A stretch of DNA of 64,000 nucleotides, taken from contig NZ_JACCCC010000001.1 in assembly GCF_013408795.1 (NCBI RefSeq), positions 4,526,001-4,590,000 of the forward strand, in the 5' to 3' direction. Below, piece after piece: positions 1 to 8,132 of this stretch. The DNA comes from Spinactinospora alkalitolerans. GTDB lineage: Bacteria > Actinomycetota > Actinomycetes > Streptosporangiales > Streptosporangiaceae. The notes under the pieces are model-generated. The model was not told the origin of the DNA and ran no database searches. It saw only the letters and a list, made by a program, of their open reading frames with translations. Position 1 is the first letter of the stretch. Every line of letters begins with the position of its first letter. Made by a program: the position numbers and the translations under genes.

Positions 1-697
1 CCCCCTGGCCCTGGCCGCCGGGCTGCTCACCGGGGCCGGCTGCGGCCTGTTCAACGGGCTCATCGTCGCGCTGCTGCGGCTCCAGCCGATCGTGGCCACG
101 TTCGCCACCAGCTTCGTGTTCGGCGGTCTGGCGCTGCTGGTACTGCCCTCACCCGGCGGGTCGGTCGCCCCGGTCATCACCGACGGCTTCCGCCAGGTGA
201 TCGCGCTGGTGCTGCCGGTGCCGGCACTGCTGCTGCTGGTGCTGTGGCTGGCCTGGCGGCTGCTGCGCGCGCACCGCGCGGGCCAGTACCTCTACGCCGT
301 CGGCGGCGGCGCCGGGGCGGCCTACGCCTCGGCGGTGCCGGTCACCCAGGTGCGGATCCTCGCCTACACCGCGGGGGGCCTGGTCGCAGCGCTGGCCGGG
401 ATCGCGCTGCTGGCCAACTCCGGCGCCGGCGACCCCTTCATCGGCAACGAGCTCACCCTGGGCTCGATCGCGGCCCTGGTCATCGGCGGCACCCGGCTGC
501 GCGGCGGCGCCGGCGGCGCCGGCGGCGCGATCGTCGGGGCCGTCATCCTCACCCTGATCCAGAACCTGGTGTTCTTCGCCGGCGTGCCGACGGACGCCAG
601 GGAACTGGTCAACGGCGCGATCACCATCGTCGCCATCGCGCTCGCGGGCCTGCTCACCGCCCGCGGCACCGCAACGGGCGAAGGGAAGGTCACATGA
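1..697 (+). CDS. Sugar ABC transporter permease, RbsC type (5' truncated by window)
   Basis: Inner-membrane permease of a ribose/xylose/inositol-type ABC importer. The reading frame is open from base 2, so the gene starts upstream of the window; the GTG at 92 is internal. The visible part has the family's 'FNG' stretch (from about base 47), then hydrophobic segments, a 'YAVGGG' motif and the C-terminal 'GGTRLRGGAGG' glycine-rich loop seen in RbsC/BPD_transp_2 proteins. Its TGA overlaps the next start as ATGA, so the two permeases are translationally coupled. The binding protein and the ATPase are presumably upstream, outside the window. The family call is firm; the sugar is unknown. Confidence 0.9.
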   Translation, partial: PLALAAGLLTGAGCGLFNGLIVALLRLQPIVATFATSFVFGGLALLVLPSPGGSVAPVITDGFRQVIALVLPVPALLLLVLWLAWRLLRAHRAGQYLYAVGGGAGAAYASAVPVTQVRILAYTAGGLVAALAGIALLANSGAGDPFIGNELTLGSIAALVIGGTRLRGGAGGAGGAIVGAVILTLIQNLVFFAGVPTDARELVNGAITIVAIALAGLLTARGTATGEGKVT

Positions 698-1725
698 GCG
701 CCCCGTCCACCACGTCCGCGACGCCCGCGGCTCCCGCTGTTCAGCAGCGGTCCGCCCGGTCGGAACGGCTGCTGCGGATCCTGCGCGACCCCGTCGTCAT
801 CTCCGGCATCGCGGCGCTGGCGCTGTGGTGCGTCGCCGCGATCGTCTCCCCGGCGTTCGCCTCGTGGAGCCAGATCGTCACCCTGCTGGTGCTGGCGTCC
901 TTCCTCGGCGTCATCGCCATCGGCCAGACGCTGGTGATCATCGCCGGCGGCGAGGGCATCGACCTGTCGGTCGGCGCGACGGCCACGCTGGCCGCCATCG
1001 TCGCCTCCCGCTACATGGACGGCTCCAACGACAACCTGGTCGCCGCGGTCGCCCTCGCGCTGGGCGCCGCCGCCGTGGTCGGGGTGCTCAACGGTGTCGG
1101 GATCCTGTTCTTCCGGGTGCCCCCGCTGGTCATGACGCTCGGCATGATCGCGGTGGTCTACGGCTTCATCAGGCTCTACACCGGCGGCCGCCCCGCCGGA
1201 TCGGCGGCGCCGGCGCTGCGCTCCCTGGTCACCGGCGACACCGTCGCCGGCATCCCGGGCGTGCTGTGGCTGTGGCTCGCACTGTCGGTCCTGGTCATCT
1301 GGCTGCTGCGGCGCAGTTCCTACGGCTGGCGGCTGTACGCGGTGGGCGGCAACAGCACCACCGCCTACCTGTCCGGCGTGAACACCCGCGCCATGAAGCT
1401 GAGCGCCTACATGCTGTCCTCGGTGTTCGCCGGCGTGGGCGGGCTGCTGCTGCTCGGCTACACCCAGACCGTGTTCCTGCGGCTGGCGGACCCCTACATG
1501 CTGCCCAGCGTGGCCGCCACGGTCGTCGGGGGGACCGCGCTCATCGGCGGCGTCGGGGGGTACCTCGGCACCATCATCGGCGCGATCCTGCTCACCGTCC
1601 TCGACTCCTTCCTGCGCATCCTGCAGCTCGGGGGCGGCGGTGACGCGCCGCGGCAGATCATCTACGGCCTCGTCCTACTGGTGGTGCTGTCGGCCTACGG
1701 CCGCCAGAAGCGCCTGCGGCAGTGA
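694..1725 (+). CDS. Sugar ABC transporter permease, RbsC type (second permease)
   Basis: 343-residue inner-membrane permease, partner of the preceding permease, probably forming a heterodimer in one sugar importer. After a hydrophilic Ala/Pro/Ser-rich N-terminus of about 30 residues come 8-10 hydrophobic segments. Family motifs include 'GEGIDLSVGA' (the RbsC GGIDLSVG signature), 'YAVGGNSTTA' and 'VVGGTALIGGVGG'. The ATG at 694 is chosen because it overlaps the upstream stop as ATGA; a longer in-frame opening to 244 runs inside the upstream gene. A sugar oxidoreductase gene follows 26 bp downstream, which suggests uptake and oxidation of the same sugar or cyclitol. Confidence 0.92.
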   Translation: MSAPSTTSATPAAPAVQQRSARSERLLRILRDPVVISGIAALALWCVAAIVSPAFASWSQIVTLLVLASFLGVIAIGQTLVIIAGGEGIDLSVGATATLAAIVASRYMDGSNDNLVAAVALALGAAAVVGVLNGVGILFFRVPPLVMTLGMIAVVYGFIRLYTGGRPAGSAAPALRSLVTGDTVAGIPGVLWLWLALSVLVIWLLRRSSYGWRLYAVGGNSTTAYLSGVNTRAMKLSAYMLSSVFAGVGGLLLLGYTQTVFLRLADPYMLPSVAATVVGGTALIGGVGGYLGTIIGAILLTVLDSFLRILQLGGGGDAPRQIIYGLVLLVVLSAYGRQKRLRQ

Positions 1726-1751
1726 ACCGAACACATGAATGGAGATGACAG

Positions 1752-2993
1752 GTGACGAATCGTCTGGGCGTCGGAATCGTCGGAAGCGGTTTCATCGCGG
1801 AGTTCCACACGCGCGCCTTCCGCGGGGTCCGCGACGCCGACGTCGTCGCGGTCAGCGGCCGCACCCCTGAGACCGTGCGCCGGGTCTGCGACCTCGCCCG
1901 CGAGCTGCGGGTGGGCGATCCCACCGGCTACGGCGACGTCCGCGAGCTGGTGCGCGACCCGGCCGTGGAGGCGGTGTGGATCACCACCCCCAACCACGTC
2001 CGGGTGGAGACGGTCCGCGCGATCGTCGAGGAGGTGCAGGCCGGGCGGGCGGAGCTGCGCGGCATCGCGATCGAGAAGCCCCTGGGCCGCACGGTGGCCG
2101 AGGCGACCGAGGTGCTGGAGATGGTGGAGGGCGCCGGGCTGCTGCACGGCTACCTGGAGAACCAGGTGTTCGCGCCCGGTGTGACCCGCGCCCACGAGCT
2201 GGCCTGGGACCGCGGCGCCGCCATCGCCGGCCCGCCCTACCTGGCCCGGTGCGCCGAGGAGCACAGCGGGCCGCACCGCTCCTGGTTCTGGCAGGGCGAG
2301 AAGCAGGGCGGCGGGGTGCTCAACGACATGATGTGCCACAGCGTCGAGGCCGGCCGGTTCCTGCTCACCCCGCCCGGGACCGCGAAGTCGGACTGGCTGA
2401 CCCCGGTGAGCGTGGACGCCACCATCGCCTGCCTGAAGTGGTCCCGGCCGGCCTACGCCGACCAGCTCGTGGAGCGCTACGGACCCGAGGTCGACTACCG
2501 CCGGGCCCCCTCGGAGGACTACGCGCGGGCGACGGTGACCTACCGCAATGGAGAGGGCCACGAGGTGGTCGTGGAGGGCACCACGTCGTGGAGCTACGTC
2601 GGCGCCGGGCTGCGGCTGACGTTCGAGCTGCTGGGCCCCGAGTACGCCATGGCGGTCAACAGCCTGGACACCGAGGCGAAGGTCTTTCTGAGCCGGGAGA
2701 TCTCCGGCGGGCGCGGCGAGGACCTGGTGGAGAAGCAGAACGCCGAGGGCGGGCTGATGCCGGTGCTGCCCGACGAGGCCGGCGCCTACGGCTACACCGA
2801 GGAGAACCGGCACATGGTGACCAGGTTCCTGGACGGCGCGCAGCCCAGCGAGAGCCTGCACGACGGCCTGCTGGTGACCCGGCTGCTGATGGGCGCCTAC
2901 CTCTCGGCACAGGAGGGCCGCCGGATCGACCTGGCCTCGACCGACCTGTCCTCCTTCGTCCCCGACGTGGCCAAGGGCGCCTGGCGGGGCTGA
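1752..2993 (+). CDS. Gfo/Idh/MocA-family sugar or inositol dehydrogenase-like oxidoreductase
   Basis: 413-residue cytoplasmic NAD(P)-dependent oxidoreductase. The N-terminal Rossmann motif is 'VGIVGSGFIAEFH', and the family's nucleotide-domain lysine motif 'IEKPLGR' lies near residue 110. The C-terminal half has the alpha/beta substrate domain with 'GGVLNDMMCHSVE', the equivalent of the catalytic 'GG.l.D.g.H..d' segment. The GTG start has GGAG about 8 nt upstream. It follows two sugar permeases by 26 bp, so it probably oxidises the imported sugar. The substrate cannot be read from the sequence. It is slightly longer than typical members (about 340-390 residues). Confidence 0.88.
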   Translation: MTNRLGVGIVGSGFIAEFHTRAFRGVRDADVVAVSGRTPETVRRVCDLARELRVGDPTGYGDVRELVRDPAVEAVWITTPNHVRVETVRAIVEEVQAGRAELRGIAIEKPLGRTVAEATEVLEMVEGAGLLHGYLENQVFAPGVTRAHELAWDRGAAIAGPPYLARCAEEHSGPHRSWFWQGEKQGGGVLNDMMCHSVEAGRFLLTPPGTAKSDWLTPVSVDATIACLKWSRPAYADQLVERYGPEVDYRRAPSEDYARATVTYRNGEGHEVVVEGTTSWSYVGAGLRLTFELLGPEYAMAVNSLDTEAKVFLSREISGGRGEDLVEKQNAEGGLMPVLPDEAGAYGYTEENRHMVTRFLDGAQPSESLHDGLLVTRLLMGAYLSAQEGRRIDLASTDLSSFVPDVAKGAWRG

Positions 2994-2996
2994 CCC

Positions 2997-3070
2997 GGTG
3001 CGCGAGCCGTCGGCGGCACAGCGGACCCGGGTCTGAGAGCCCCACTCCGCCGCGCGAACGCGGCGGTCAG
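2997..3070 (+). repeat. Short palindromic intergenic repeat, copy A (partial)
   Basis: Starts a few bases after the oxidoreductase stop. It shares the segment 'GGCGGCACAGCGGA', a 'GAGAG(T/C)CCCAC' block and a 'CGCGAACGC' block followed by CGGTCA with copies at 5845, 9554 (reverse) and 51143. The left third of the full element is missing. Confidence 0.7.
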
Positions 3071-3275
3071 AGCTCGACGAGAACCCGGAGGGGCCCGCGC
3101 CTTCCGGCTCCGGCCCCCGCCCGCCGCGCGGGCCTCCCGGGTCGCCCCCGCGAGGTCCGCGCGGCGTGTTCGTCACCACATCGCGACGGTGCGCCGCGCC
3201 GCCGCGCGCCGCAGCCAGCCTCCGCGCCGCCGCACACGCCCTGCGATCGCGGCCTTCCCGGGCCTGGACCGAGGA

Positions 3276-3293
3276 TGTGCCATAAATGACACA
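3276..3293. promoter_or_regulatory. Candidate operator, imperfect 18-bp inverted repeat
   Basis: TGTGCCA-ATAA-TGACACA, with 6 of 7 arm positions pairing, in an A/T-richer stretch (3276-3330) about 145 bp before the VOC gene. The GTGCCA half-site also occurs in the palindrome before the DeoR gene at 4897, so the DeoR protein may bind both. The binding is inference. Confidence 0.4.
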
Positions 3294-3345
3294 TAAAACC
3301 AACTCGAAACAATTCTTAACAGGCGCTTGCATGCCCGAAACAGCC

Positions 3346-3372
3346 GCGTAAGCTCGACGACTGTGCTTACGC
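3346..3372. promoter_or_regulatory. Perfect 8-bp inverted repeat upstream of the VOC gene
   Basis: GCGTAAGC and GCTTACGC arms with an 11-nt loop, ending 50 bp before the VOC start codon. It may be an operator or a 5' leader hairpin. The rest of 2994-3422 contains repeat copy A and no coding signal. Confidence 0.4.
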
Positions 3373-3422
3373 TGTTCCCTCCCCGCATGCTTCGGACGCA
3401 GCACCGCCGAAGAGAGGCCACC

Positions 3423-3833
3423 GTGCCACAGTTGACCGGCCTCGCGCACATCACCCTCTCGGTGCGCGACCGCGACGCCAGTGTCGAGTTCTACCGCGAC
3501 GTGCTGGGCTTCCGCGTACTCCAGACGCGCGACGAGGGCCGGTGGCTGCGCACCACCTGCCGCCACCCCTCCGGCCTCGTCCTGGGCATCACCCAGCACC
3601 TCGACCACTTCAACTCGCGCTTCGACCACCGGCACGCCGGCGTCGACCACCTCTCGTTCGGGGTGGGCTGCCTGGGCGACCTGGAGACCTGGGAGGAGCG
3701 GCTCACCGACCTCGACATCGACCACTCGCCGATCGTGCACTGCGAGATGGGATCGCTGATGAGCTTCATCGATCCCGACGGCTTCCAGCTCGAACTGCAC
3801 TGCTCGCCCGAGCCCGACACCGGCGAGGACTAG
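3423..3833 (+). CDS. VOC (glyoxalase/bleomycin resistance/dioxygenase) superfamily protein
   Basis: 136-residue single-domain vicinal-oxygen-chelate protein. The start is the GTG at 3423, preceded by AGAGAGG; an in-frame ATG at 3327 would add 32 unconserved residues over promoter DNA. The beta-alpha-beta-beta-beta modules are clear: 'GLAHITLSVRD' at the N-terminus, 'GVDHLSFGV' at the start of the second module and 'FIDPDGFQLELH' near the end, giving His, His and Glu candidate metal ligands. The substrate is unknown. It lies between the sugar operon and a DeoR regulator, so a role in sugar or aldehyde metabolism is possible but not shown. Confidence 0.85.
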   Translation: MPQLTGLAHITLSVRDRDASVEFYRDVLGFRVLQTRDEGRWLRTTCRHPSGLVLGITQHLDHFNSRFDHRHAGVDHLSFGVGCLGDLETWEERLTDLDIDHSPIVHCEMGSLMSFIDPDGFQLELHCSPEPDTGED

Positions 3834-3875
3834 GTCGCGTTTTCCGAATCATTTCGGGCTCGCGGCCACCAGGCA

Positions 3876-3928
3876 GGGCCCCCGCTGTGCGAGGCTGCGG
3901 AGCTTGCGGAGCAGCGCACAGTAGGGGC
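3876..3928. repeat. 53-bp direct repeat, copy 1
   Basis: Nearly identical (1 mismatch, at 3909) to 4016-4068, 140 bp away. The ends pair imperfectly (CCCC-G-CTGTGCG against CGCACAG-TA-GGGG), so each unit can fold into a hairpin. It lies in the 3834-4094 gap between the convergent VOC and DeoR genes. Confidence 0.85.
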
Positions 3929-4015
3929 CTCTCGCTGCGCCGATGTCGCTTGAACAGCCAACCAGGATGATCTACGCGAATCGTCTTGCGAGAGATTGCC
4001 TGGACGGCCGCTCGC

Positions 4016-4068
4016 GGGCCCCCGCTGTGCGAGGCTGCGGAGCTTGCGAAGCAGCGCACAGTAGGGGC
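4016..4068. repeat. 53-bp direct repeat, copy 2
   Basis: Second copy of the 3876 unit with the same hairpin arms, 27 bp beyond the DeoR stop codon. The hairpin could act as a bidirectional terminator. The 87 bp between copies hold no recognisable feature. Confidence 0.85.
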
Positions 4069-4094
4069 AGCCGAAAGCCTTCGTCAAACACTCC

Positions 4095-4865
4095 CTAGAC
4101 CGGCGACACCAGCTCCAGCCGCACCTCGCGCTCGCGCATCCCGGCCACCGCCGACTGGGGCAGCCGGTCGTCGCTGATGATGCCGTCGAACTCCTCCAGC
4201 CGCGCCACCCGGAACGTGCCGAACTTGCCGTACTTGGTGCTGTCGACGGTCAGCACGCTCTTGGAGGCGATGCGCAGCAGTTGCTGCTTGGCGACCACCT
4301 TGGGCTCGGACGGGGTGGTCGAGCCGCGTTCGACGTCCCAGGAACTGCTGGCGATGAACGCGATGTCGACGTTGACCTTGCTGAGGAACTCCGCGGTGAA
4401 CTGGCCCACCGAGGAGTGGTCGGCGTGCGAGACGACCCCGCCGGTGTGGATCAACTCGATGTTGGGGTACTCCATGAGGTGGCCGACGACGTTGAAGTCG
4501 CTGGTCACCACGGTGAGTCCCACCTTGTCGGTGAGCATCGGGACCATCTGCAGGGTGGTGGTGCCCGCGTCGAGGAAGATGGTGAAGTTCTCCCTGACCA
4601 GGTCCGCGGCCGCCCGCGCGATGGCGCGCTTGGCCGGCACCTCCAGTTGGGCCTTCGCCAGGTAGGACGGCTCGCTCTTGAGCCGGGCCGCCAGTCGCAC
4701 GCCACCGGTGACCGACAGCACCTTGCCCTCGTTCTCCAGGGCCTGGATGTCGCGCCGCACCGTCATGTGGGAGACGGCCAGCATCGACGTGAGCTCGTTG
4801 ATGCTGAGAACGTGGCGTTCCTGCAAGAGCTTGAGGATGTGCTCGCGACGCTGGTCCGGGATCAT
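4095..4865 (-). CDS. DeoR/GlpR-family transcriptional regulator
   Basis: 256-residue cytoplasmic repressor. The N-terminal DeoR winged helix (residues 1-57) carries the family pattern 'RREHILKLLQERHVLSINEL' followed by 'VSHMTVRRDIQALE'. The C-terminal DeoRC sugar-phosphate sensor contains 'IFLDAGTTTLQM' and 'TVVTSDFNV'. Start ATG at 4865; a perfect 15-bp palindrome lies 32 bp upstream. Neighbours suggest it responds to a phosphorylated sugar from the operon at 1-3 kb, or to glycerol phosphate from the adjacent phosphodiesterase gene, as GlpR does. The effector is not determinable. Confidence 0.93.
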   Translation of the reverse strand: MIPDQRREHILKLLQERHVLSINELTSMLAVSHMTVRRDIQALENEGKVLSVTGGVRLAARLKSEPSYLAKAQLEVPAKRAIARAAADLVRENFTIFLDAGTTTLQMVPMLTDKVGLTVVTSDFNVVGHLMEYPNIELIHTGGVVSHADHSSVGQFTAEFLSKVNVDIAFIASSSWDVERGSTTPSEPKVVAKQQLLRIASKSVLTVDSTKYGKFGTFRVARLEEFDGIISDDRLPQSAVAGMREREVRLELVSPV

Positions 4866-4896
4866 CTTTCGCCTTCGCGATCGGTTCTCGTTGTGC

Positions 4897-4911
4897 GTGC
4901 CACTGTGGCAC
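4897..4911. promoter_or_regulatory. Candidate DeoR operator, perfect palindrome
   Basis: GTGCCA-CTG-TGGCAC, 6-bp arms and a 3-bp spacer, 32-46 bp upstream of the DeoR start. The position suits autoregulation. A related half-site pair lies at 3276. Confidence 0.6.
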
Positions 4912-5115
4912 GGTCACATCTTGCGTTAGAAGTTTCCCAGTTCGCGGTCCGCGAACGCGTCCGGGCCCGGCGTGACCCGCCTCGCACGGTGGCCACCTGG
5001 CCTTTTCGGGGTTTTCACCGGTCCCCCGTGCGCGGACGCACGGTTTTTGGCACTCTTGTTCCTGCACCCCGGCATGCCCGTCACCGATTCCAGCCGCTCG
5101 TACCGGAGACCCCAT

Positions 5116-5820
5116 ATGACGCTGGCGATCGCCCACCGCGGCGACCCCATCCAGTTCCGGGAGAACACCCTGCCGGCCATTCGCGCGGGTGCGGCGGCAG
5201 GCGCCGACCTGGTCGAGATCGACCTGAAGCTGACCGCGGACGGCCACGTGGTGCTGCTGCACGACGACACCCTGGAGCGCTTCTGGGGTCTGGCGCGTCC
5301 GATCGGGGAACTGACGCTGGCCCAGATCGCGGCGCTGGGAGACGGCCGCGACCGCCGGATCCCGACCCTGATGGAGGTGCTCGCGGAGTTCGGCGGCCCG
5401 GGCCGGGTGCCCCTGATGCTGGACGTGGCCTCGGTGGATGTCGCGCTGGCCGCGGACGACGTCGTGGCCGAGCACGGCCTGCTCGACCGCGTCGTCTACA
5501 GCGGGGCGGTCGAGGCGATGCGGGCGATCCGCGCGCGGCGGCCGCACGCCCGGTTGACGCTGACCTGGGACCAGCAGGGTCTGCCGCCGGCCGAGCTGTG
5601 GCAGGTGGTGCAGCCGCGCTTCTACAACTCCTACTGGCCGCTGCTCACCCGTGAGCTCGTGGCGGAGATGCACCGGCACGGGTACGCGGTGTCGGCCTGG
5701 ACGGTCAACGACGTCTCCGAAATGGCCCGGCTCATCGGCATGGGGGTGGACGCGATCATCACCGACCAGCCCGCCGACCTGGTCAAGCTGGTGCGCGGCT
5801 CCCCGATCCCCCACCGCTGA
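5116..5820 (+). CDS. Glycerophosphodiester phosphodiesterase
   Basis: 234-residue cytoplasmic GDPD enzyme hydrolysing glycerophosphodiesters to glycerol-3-phosphate and an alcohol. Family motifs are 'IAHRGDP..FRENTLPA' at the N-terminus (catalytic His and Glu), 'VEIDLKLTADGHVVLLHDDT' with the metal and second catalytic His residues, and 'VSAWTVND' near the C-terminus. There is no signal peptide. The start is the ATG at 5116 with GGAG 8 nt upstream; an in-frame opening from 4972 would lie over the divergent promoter. It is divergent from the DeoR gene, as in glp loci. A palindromic repeat follows it. Confidence 0.93.
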   Translation: MTLAIAHRGDPIQFRENTLPAIRAGAAAGADLVEIDLKLTADGHVVLLHDDTLERFWGLARPIGELTLAQIAALGDGRDRRIPTLMEVLAEFGGPGRVPLMLDVASVDVALAADDVVAEHGLLDRVVYSGAVEAMRAIRARRPHARLTLTWDQQGLPPAELWQVVQPRFYNSYWPLLTRELVAEMHRHGYAVSAWTVNDVSEMARLIGMGVDAIITDQPADLVKLVRGSPIPHR

Positions 5821-5844
5821 CCGAGGTCCGGCCGCCCCTTCCTC

Positions 5845-5964
5845 ACCGATGTCCGACGACCGGGTCCGCACAGGGGTCGGCCGTCGCAGTACGCGCAAGC
5901 CGCCGGCGGCACAGCGGATCCGGGTTCCGAGAGTCCCACCCCGCCCCGCGAACGCAGCGGTCAG
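5845..5964 (+). repeat. Short palindromic intergenic repeat, copy B (full)
   Basis: About 120 bp, beginning 'ACCGATGTCCGACGACCGGG' and ending CGGTCA. It is an imperfect inverted repeat: ACCGGGTCCGC on the left pairs with GCGGATCCGGGT on the right around a CCGCCGGCGG centre. It lies 24 bp after the glycerophosphodiesterase stop. Confidence 0.85.
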
Positions 5965-5994
5965 ATCCCGATCAGCCCTCGGTGAGGCCGCTCC

Positions 5995-6016
5995 GTTCAT
6001 CCGGTATCCGATGAAC
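5995..6016. promoter_or_regulatory. Inverted repeat in the TetR-gene promoter region
   Basis: GTTCATC-N8-GATGAAC, perfect 7-bp arms, in an A/T-enriched stretch about 250 bp upstream of the TetR start. It is a candidate operator, though far from the start codon. No gene is visible in 5965-6262. Confidence 0.4.
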
Positions 6017-6262
6017 TGAATTCAATTCACCATTCTTCCCGCTCCCCGCCCCTCCCCGGAACGGAAAGTATGGATTTTCCAAATTGAGCTGCGCGCATCC
6101 GCGTTTCCCGCGAATCCTCCCCGGGGCGGCGCTATCCTCGAAACCGATTCGCAACACGACCGGACAGCCGAAACGGACAGCCGAACCAGACGGGCATTCG
6201 CACCACCGAACGCGCAAATCCCTCCGCCACCGCGCGCCACCCCTCGCCAGTGCAGGCTAGAG

Positions 6263-6880
6263 ATGATCATGACGGCCGACCTCTCCCCTCTCGACACACG
6301 CCTCACCGAACGCGCGCTCGACGTGGCGATCCGGCTCTTCGCCAGGGACGGGACGCGCGACGTCCGCATGTCGGACATCGCGCACGAGGCCGACGTCGAC
6401 CCCGTGGACCTGCGCCGGGCCTTCCCGACCAAACTCGATCTGATCCACGCCATCATCGTGCGTTCGACGCGCCAACTCCTTGAGCGCCAAATGACCGTTT
6501 CGGACGAGGAGAAAGCGCCGGTCGAGCGCCTTTCCCTGTTCATTCGCACGCACATCGAGTTCAGCTCCGAACACCGGACCGAGGAGGAACTGCGCCGCAG
6601 CGTGCTCCCCACATTGCGCGCGATCAACCCCTCGCGCCACCGCGAGATCTCCGATCTGCTGCGCGGATACCGGGAGCACGTCCGCGGCCTCATCGCGGCG
6701 GGGCGCGACGCGGGCGTCCTCGCCCCCTCCCGCCCCGCGGTGGCGGCGGCCAGCGTACTCGAAACGCTCGACGGGATCCTGAACTGGTACGACCCGTCCG
6801 GCGGGCTGTCGGTCCAGGAGCTCGGCAACGTCTACGCCGACATGATCATCCATCACCTGCTGGGTGCGCCGCCGGAGTGA
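6263..6880 (+). CDS. TetR/AcrR-family transcriptional regulator
   Basis: 205-residue regulator. The N-terminal helix-turn-helix spans about residues 12-60 ('ALDVAIRLFARDGTRDVRMSD' pattern), and its recognition helix is degenerate compared with typical TetR proteins ('VDLRRAFPTKLDL' in place of the usual 'lYyhF.sKeeL'). The ligand-binding domain is unassigned. ATGs at 6263 and 6269 are both possible. The 3' end overlaps the convergent P450 gene by 35 bp, so the two transcripts are antisense at their ends. It may control the P450 pair, but only position supports that. Confidence 0.85.
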   Translation: MIMTADLSPLDTRLTERALDVAIRLFARDGTRDVRMSDIAHEADVDPVDLRRAFPTKLDLIHAIIVRSTRQLLERQMTVSDEEKAPVERLSLFIRTHIEFSSEHRTEEELRRSVLPTLRAINPSRHREISDLLRGYREHVRGLIAAGRDAGVLAPSRPAVAAASVLETLDGILNWYDPSGGLSVQELGNVYADMIIHHLLGAPPE

Positions 6881-8132
6881 CCGCGTCGTCCCCGCTCGCG
6901 CGCGGGCGGGGCGGAGCGGGCGCGCCCGAAGGCGTGCAGCGCACCGGCAGCTCCAGCGGGAGGTTGGTGAAGATCGACGGCGTCGGCACCGGCTCGCCTC
7001 CGTCGAGCGCCAGGTCGGGGAAGCGCTCGAACAGTGCCGGCAGCGCGATGCCCAGTTCGAGTCGGGCCAGCGGTGCCCCGAGGCAGAAGTGCGGGCCGTG
7101 GCCGAAGGCGACGTTGCGGCGCTGCTCCCTGGTGATGTCGAAGACGTGGGCCTCGGGGCCGTGCTGAAGCGGGTCGCGGTTGGCCGAGGCGAAGAAGATC
7201 AGGACGGGGTCGCCCTTGCGCAGCGTGCGGCCGCCCAGTTCGAGGTCCTCGGTGGGGTAGCGGAAGGGCAGGGCCGCCACGCTGGTGTCCCAGCGCAGCG
7301 CCTCCTCCACCGCGGCGCTCCAGGGCAGCTCGCCCCGGCGCAGCATGGCGAGCTGCTCGGGGTGGGTCAGCAGCGCCCGTACGGCGTTGGCGAGGACGCC
7401 GACCGTCGTCTCGAAGCCCGCGGCCATGAACAGCCACAGCGTGTCCAGCAGCTCCCGGTCCGACAGCCGGTCGCCCTCGTCGCGGGCCTGGATGAGCGCG
7501 CTGGTCAGGTCGTCGCCGGGGGTCTCGCGGCGGCGGCGGACCAGGTCGGTGAAGTAGGCGTTGACCCGCGCCTGGGTGTCCAGCACCTCCTCGGGGGTGG
7601 CGACGGTGCTGAAGACGCTGCCGACCAGCCTGCCGATGGTGGGGCGGTCGGAGTCGGGGATGCCGAACAGCTTGCAGATCACCCCCATCGGCAGCGGGAC
7701 GGCCAGCGCCGACTTCAGGTCGGCGCGGCCGCCCGCGCGGCCGAGGTCGTCGAGCAGGCCGGTGACGAGCCCTTCGATGTCCGGACGCAGCTCCTCCACC
7801 CGGCGGGGGGTGAACGCCCTGGCGATCAGCCCGCGGATGCGCGCGTGGGTCTCGCCGTCGGAGTGCAGCATGTTGTCCAGGTGGACCATGCCGATCAGCG
7901 GCCAGTCGGCGCCGACCTCACCGTCCTGCCAGGCCCTCCAGTTGCGGTAGTTCTTCACGAAGCGCCGACCGGACATGACCTCCTGGGCCTCGGCGTGCCG
8001 GGTCACAGCCCACGCCACGACCTGACCAGGGAGCTCAACCTCGACCACAGGCCCGAGTTCGCGGAGTCGGGCCGCCTGTCCTTGGGTGTCTCGGGCGCGG
8101 GGGTCGAGGACGACGGGTTCGACTGGGGCCAT
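6846..8132 (-). CDS. Cytochrome P450, CYP154-like
   Basis: 428-residue soluble haem monooxygenase. The haem-binding loop 'FGHGPHFCLG' supplies the Cys thiolate, the I-helix has 'AAGFETTVG' (oxygen-activating Thr), and the K-helix ExxR is 'EEALRWD'. The start is the ATG at 8132 with GGAG upstream; an in-frame opening runs to 8225 inside the upstream gene. The 5' 130 bp overlap the end of the adjacent P450, so the two are coupled. In actinomycetes CYP154 members are habitually paired with CYP157, and the neighbour here has the CYP157 hallmark. Subfamily is inferred; the substrate and electron donors are unknown. Confidence 0.9.
   Translation of the reverse strand: MAPVEPVVLDPRARDTQGQAARLRELGPVVEVELPGQVVAWAVTRHAEAQEVMSGRRFVKNYRNWRAWQDGEVGADWPLIGMVHLDNMLHSDGETHARIRGLIARAFTPRRVEELRPDIEGLVTGLLDDLGRAGGRADLKSALAVPLPMGVICKLFGIPDSDRPTIGRLVGSVFSTVATPEEVLDTQARVNAYFTDLVRRRRETPGDDLTSALIQARDEGDRLSDRELLDTLWLFMAAGFETTVGVLANAVRALLTHPEQLAMLRRGELPWSAAVEEALRWDTSVAALPFRYPTEDLELGGRTLRKGDPVLIFFASANRDPLQHGPEAHVFDITREQRRNVAFGHGPHFCLGAPLARLELGIALPALFERFPDLALDGGEPVPTPSIFTNLPLELPVRCTPSGAPAPPRPRASGDDAVTPAAHPAGDG

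Noticed and set aside
3876-4068. Possible CRISPR array from two near-identical repeats
   Set aside because: Only two units, a 53-bp unit with an 87-bp gap, and no cas genes.
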